From IMG/VR virus record IMGVR_UViG_3300044732_000488, positions 1 through 29,953 of that record: a stretch of 29,953 nucleotides of DNA; one strand, written 5' to 3'. The notes beneath the pieces are model-generated. The model was not told where the DNA came from. It saw nothing but the letters and a program-made list of their open reading frames with translations, and searched no databases. Made by a program: the position numbers and the translations under genes. Shown piece after piece: positions 28,343-29,953 of the stretch. Position 1 is the stretch's first letter. Each line of letters starts with the position of its first letter. The stretch comes from a virus.

Positions 28343-29365
28343 TTAAACTATTTTGTAATTGATAATGCGGATGTTTTTCAATTCGTAGTTGCCATCTTTG
28401 TCCGTTTTGACGTGAGCGAATCCGTGATTATAGTTATTATAAGGAGCGTATTCAGGTTCAAGTCCGCAAAGGCATCCAGTTGACCAGGTTGTAACTACTT
28501 GACCGCTTAAAGTCTTTTCAGTATGCTCGCTTGTTCTATGATGATGGCCAACTAATGCGCTTTCTTTTGCTTTTAAAAACAACCCCCTTGCTGGATTGAC
28601 TGGAGGTGCAAATCCGCCATACCATTCGTGACCGTGAAGTATTGGGAGTTTTCCCGCCATTGCGATCTGTTTATCTTTAATCAAAGTAACTCCAAATTCT
28701 CTAAATCTTAATAATTGCTCCAACTTAAAATCATCAACCCCTAAAAGTTCTGGAGCTTTTAACATTAAATAATGCTCCCATCTCGCTTCGTGGTTGCCGA
28801 TCTTAAAATATATCGGGCATTTAAACATCTCCTGGATCATTTTTAAAAAGTTTCTAGTCATTTCCAACTCCCCAGCTAGATCACGCAATCTCCTATCTTT
28901 TGTAAATCTACTGGCTTGGTACATATCTATTGTATCGCCATTCAAATAAACTGCATTAACCTTATTTTCAAGTCCGTAATTTAAAGCAAGTGTCAAAGCG
29001 TGATTGTCTTGGTACGGCAAATGTATATCTGATAAAACTAGGATATTATTTTGACCTCTAGGAATAATAAAAGGCTCAATTTTGGAGTAATCGCTTTCTG
29101 GAAGTTCAGCTATTTTGCGCATCGCAAGTTTTTTTTCCTCTTCTGTTCTAATTGCAGTTGGAGATACATTTGAATTTTTATTTCCTTCGCATCTGTATCG
29201 CCTAACATTACCACGAACGCCCTCAACACTCGTAAAATCCAACGGGTTCTCATTAAAAATCATTCTAGCAATAGCCATCGTTGTAGATTTTGGAAATCTT
29301 TGCAAATAAGACAAAATAATATTTTTTTTGTAGGTCGCAGCATTTTGATTTCCTTTTACGCTCAT
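28343..29365 (-). CDS. Calcineurin-like metallophosphoesterase
   Basis: The start chosen is the ATG at 29365 (MSVKGNQNAATYKKNI), ten bases after the lysozyme stop; an upstream start would overlap the lysozyme gene. The N-terminal part (about residues 1-95) is basic and helical and may bind DNA or regulate. The catalytic domain has all metallophosphoesterase motifs: SDIH (112-115), NGDTID (142-147), GNHE (190-193), HGHE (244-247) and GHHH (273-276). It may hydrolyse nucleic acids or nucleotides. Its position between lysozyme and spanin is unusual. Confidence 0.85.
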   Translation of the reverse strand: MSVKGNQNAATYKKNIILSYLQRFPKSTTMAIARMIFNENPLDFTSVEGVRGNVRRYRCEGNKNSNVSPTAIRTEEEKKLAMRKIAELPESDYSKIEPFIIPRGQNNILVLSDIHLPYQDNHALTLALNYGLENKVNAVYLNGDTIDMYQASRFTKDRRLRDLAGELEMTRNFLKMIQEMFKCPIYFKIGNHEARWEHYLMLKAPELLGVDDFKLEQLLRFREFGVTLIKDKQIAMAGKLPILHGHEWYGGFAPPVNPARGLFLKAKESALVGHHHRTSEHTEKTLSGQVVTTWSTGCLCGLEPEYAPYNNYNHGFAHVKTDKDGNYELKNIRIINYKIV

Positions 29366-29375
29366 AGTTTGATTT

Positions 29376-29822
29376 TTAAGAAAAGTATAGTTTTGCTTCA
29401 ACCGCACGTCTTTTAGCAAGTCCGTTAACTACCTTGCCACCCGCTTTATTCCATTTCGCAAACTCGGCAGCTATTGTCGGATCGTTTGGATTGATGTTTA
29501 CCTTTTTTAGTAGCGTGCTTCTACCTAGGGAAGTTAAACCTAAATTAAAGGCAAATGAAACTAAAGAATTAAATTGGTTTTGTGTAAGTTTTGATTTTAT
29601 CAATTTGTCAACATCAGCAGCAAATTTATCGGCAGTTTCTTTTAGCATCCATTTTGCAGTTAATAAACTTATTGGAGCATCCTGCATAGTTACTTTTTTA
29701 CCACTAGGATAAAATGTATTTCCGTAACCTATCGTAGCTACTTTTGCGCTGCATAAATACGGAACTAAACTCAACCCCTCAAAATCTTGGATTAATTTGT
29801 AACCTTTGTCATCTAGTTTCAC
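29376..29822 (-). CDS. Lysozyme (glycoside hydrolase family 24 endolysin)
   Basis: This 148-residue enzyme starts with GTG at 29822, overlapping the TGA of the membrane coiled-coil gene. It has the GH24 active-site order E-x8-(D/C)-x5-T as Glu15 (DFEGL), Cys24 and Thr30, followed by GYGNT. Later come LTQNQFNSLVSFAFNLG and a C-terminal GLAKRRAVEAKLY. It cleaves the glycan bonds of peptidoglycan for host lysis. It lacks an obvious signal sequence, so it needs a holin to reach the wall. Confidence 0.92.
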   Translation of the reverse strand: MKLDDKGYKLIQDFEGLSLVPYLCSAKVATIGYGNTFYPSGKKVTMQDAPISLLTAKWMLKETADKFAADVDKLIKSKLTQNQFNSLVSFAFNLGLTSLGRSTLLKKVNINPNDPTIAAEFAKWNKAGGKVVNGLAKRRAVEAKLYFS

Positions 29823-29953
29823 TTGGCTAGTTTTTTTTGTGCGTCAAAATCTTTTTTCAATTTATCATATAGACTTTTCAAACTTTCGTGATCTTTTTGT
29901 AGTGCTATATATTTTAAAGATAAATCTCTATGCTTTTCGGTGTCTTTACTATA
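29819..29953 (-). CDS. C-terminal part of the membrane coiled-coil gene (redundant copy)
   Basis: This holds the last 44 codons and TGA stop (29819-29821) of the gene that starts at 403. The part above 29829 duplicates bases 1-124. It is not a separate gene. After circularisation the gene runs 403 to 1 and then 29829 to 29819. Confidence 0.85.
   Translation of the reverse strand, partial: YSKDTEKHRDLSLKYIALQKDHESLKSLYDKLKKDFDAQKKLAK
29830..29953. repeat. Terminal direct repeat, right copy
   Basis: This is the exact second copy of bases 1-124 and should be removed when the genome is circularised. It carries the C-terminal codons of the membrane-anchored coiled-coil gene whose start is at 403. 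Confidence 0.9.

Noticed and set aside
1-29953. Integrase, excisionase or CI-like repressor (temperate lifestyle)
   Set aside because: No recombinase motif or typical repressor was seen in any plausible frame; tiny unknown genes could hide a regulator, but there is no positive evidence.

Overview
The window is the essentially complete genome of a small tailed phage of a Bacteroidota host, most likely a Flavobacterium-like bacterium. The evidence is an AT-rich sequence, start sites without Shine-Dalgarno sequences, promoters of the Bacteroidota form TTG-N17-19-TAnnTTTG, and Bacteroidota-type structural proteins. Bases 1-124 are repeated exactly at 29830-29953 inside one gene, so the contig closes into a circle (or a circularly permuted unit) of 29,829 bp. 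No integrase, CI-like repressor, tRNA or rRNA was seen. A tape measure without sheath genes suggests a siphovirus.

Almost everything is transcribed on the minus strand, from about 27.2 kb down to 1 and on through the junction to about 27.7 kb. In transcription order the regions are: (i) an early single-gene unit (27149-26985) with its own promoter and terminator; (ii) small coupled genes and an orphan C5 cytosine methyltransferase (26906-25120); (iii) a recombination operon (24999-23254: unknown protein, ERF annealing protein, SSB-tailed protein, NinB-like protein); (iv) a replication operon (23117-20407: initiator-like protein with a GC-rich repeat cluster, two unknowns, RecA-fold ATPase, NinG); (v) many tiny genes, a DUF3310 protein, a lipoprotein and a phage sigma factor (20348-18127); (vi) terminase, then tail genes, tape measure, protease-scaffold, major capsid, tail tube and portal-MuF fusion (17877-3438); (vii) fibre and lysis genes (3375-1, then 29822-27725 across the junction: holin-like protein, membrane coiled coil, GH24 lysozyme, phosphoesterase, unimolecular spanin). 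A short plus-strand cassette (27262-27746) converges on the end of the late operon at a bidirectional terminator.

The most striking signals are RNA-level. The recombination and replication operons each begin with a promoter whose -7 box is TATATTTG and a leader holding two hairpins with mutually complementary apical loops (GGUCAG/CUGACC in one, GUGAGAUUU/AAAUCUCAC in the other). Sequences differ but architecture is the same. Separately, a plus-strand promoter followed after about 55 nt by a strong terminator would make a small RNA. Its 5' end matches, 17 of 18 positions with the odd one a G-U wobble, the antisense of the start-codon region of the first recombination gene. Together these suggest layered RNA control of DNA metabolism genes. 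Other points are a likely -1 frameshift at a T9 run, an origin-like inverted-repeat cluster inside the initiator gene, and tail genes placed before head genes.
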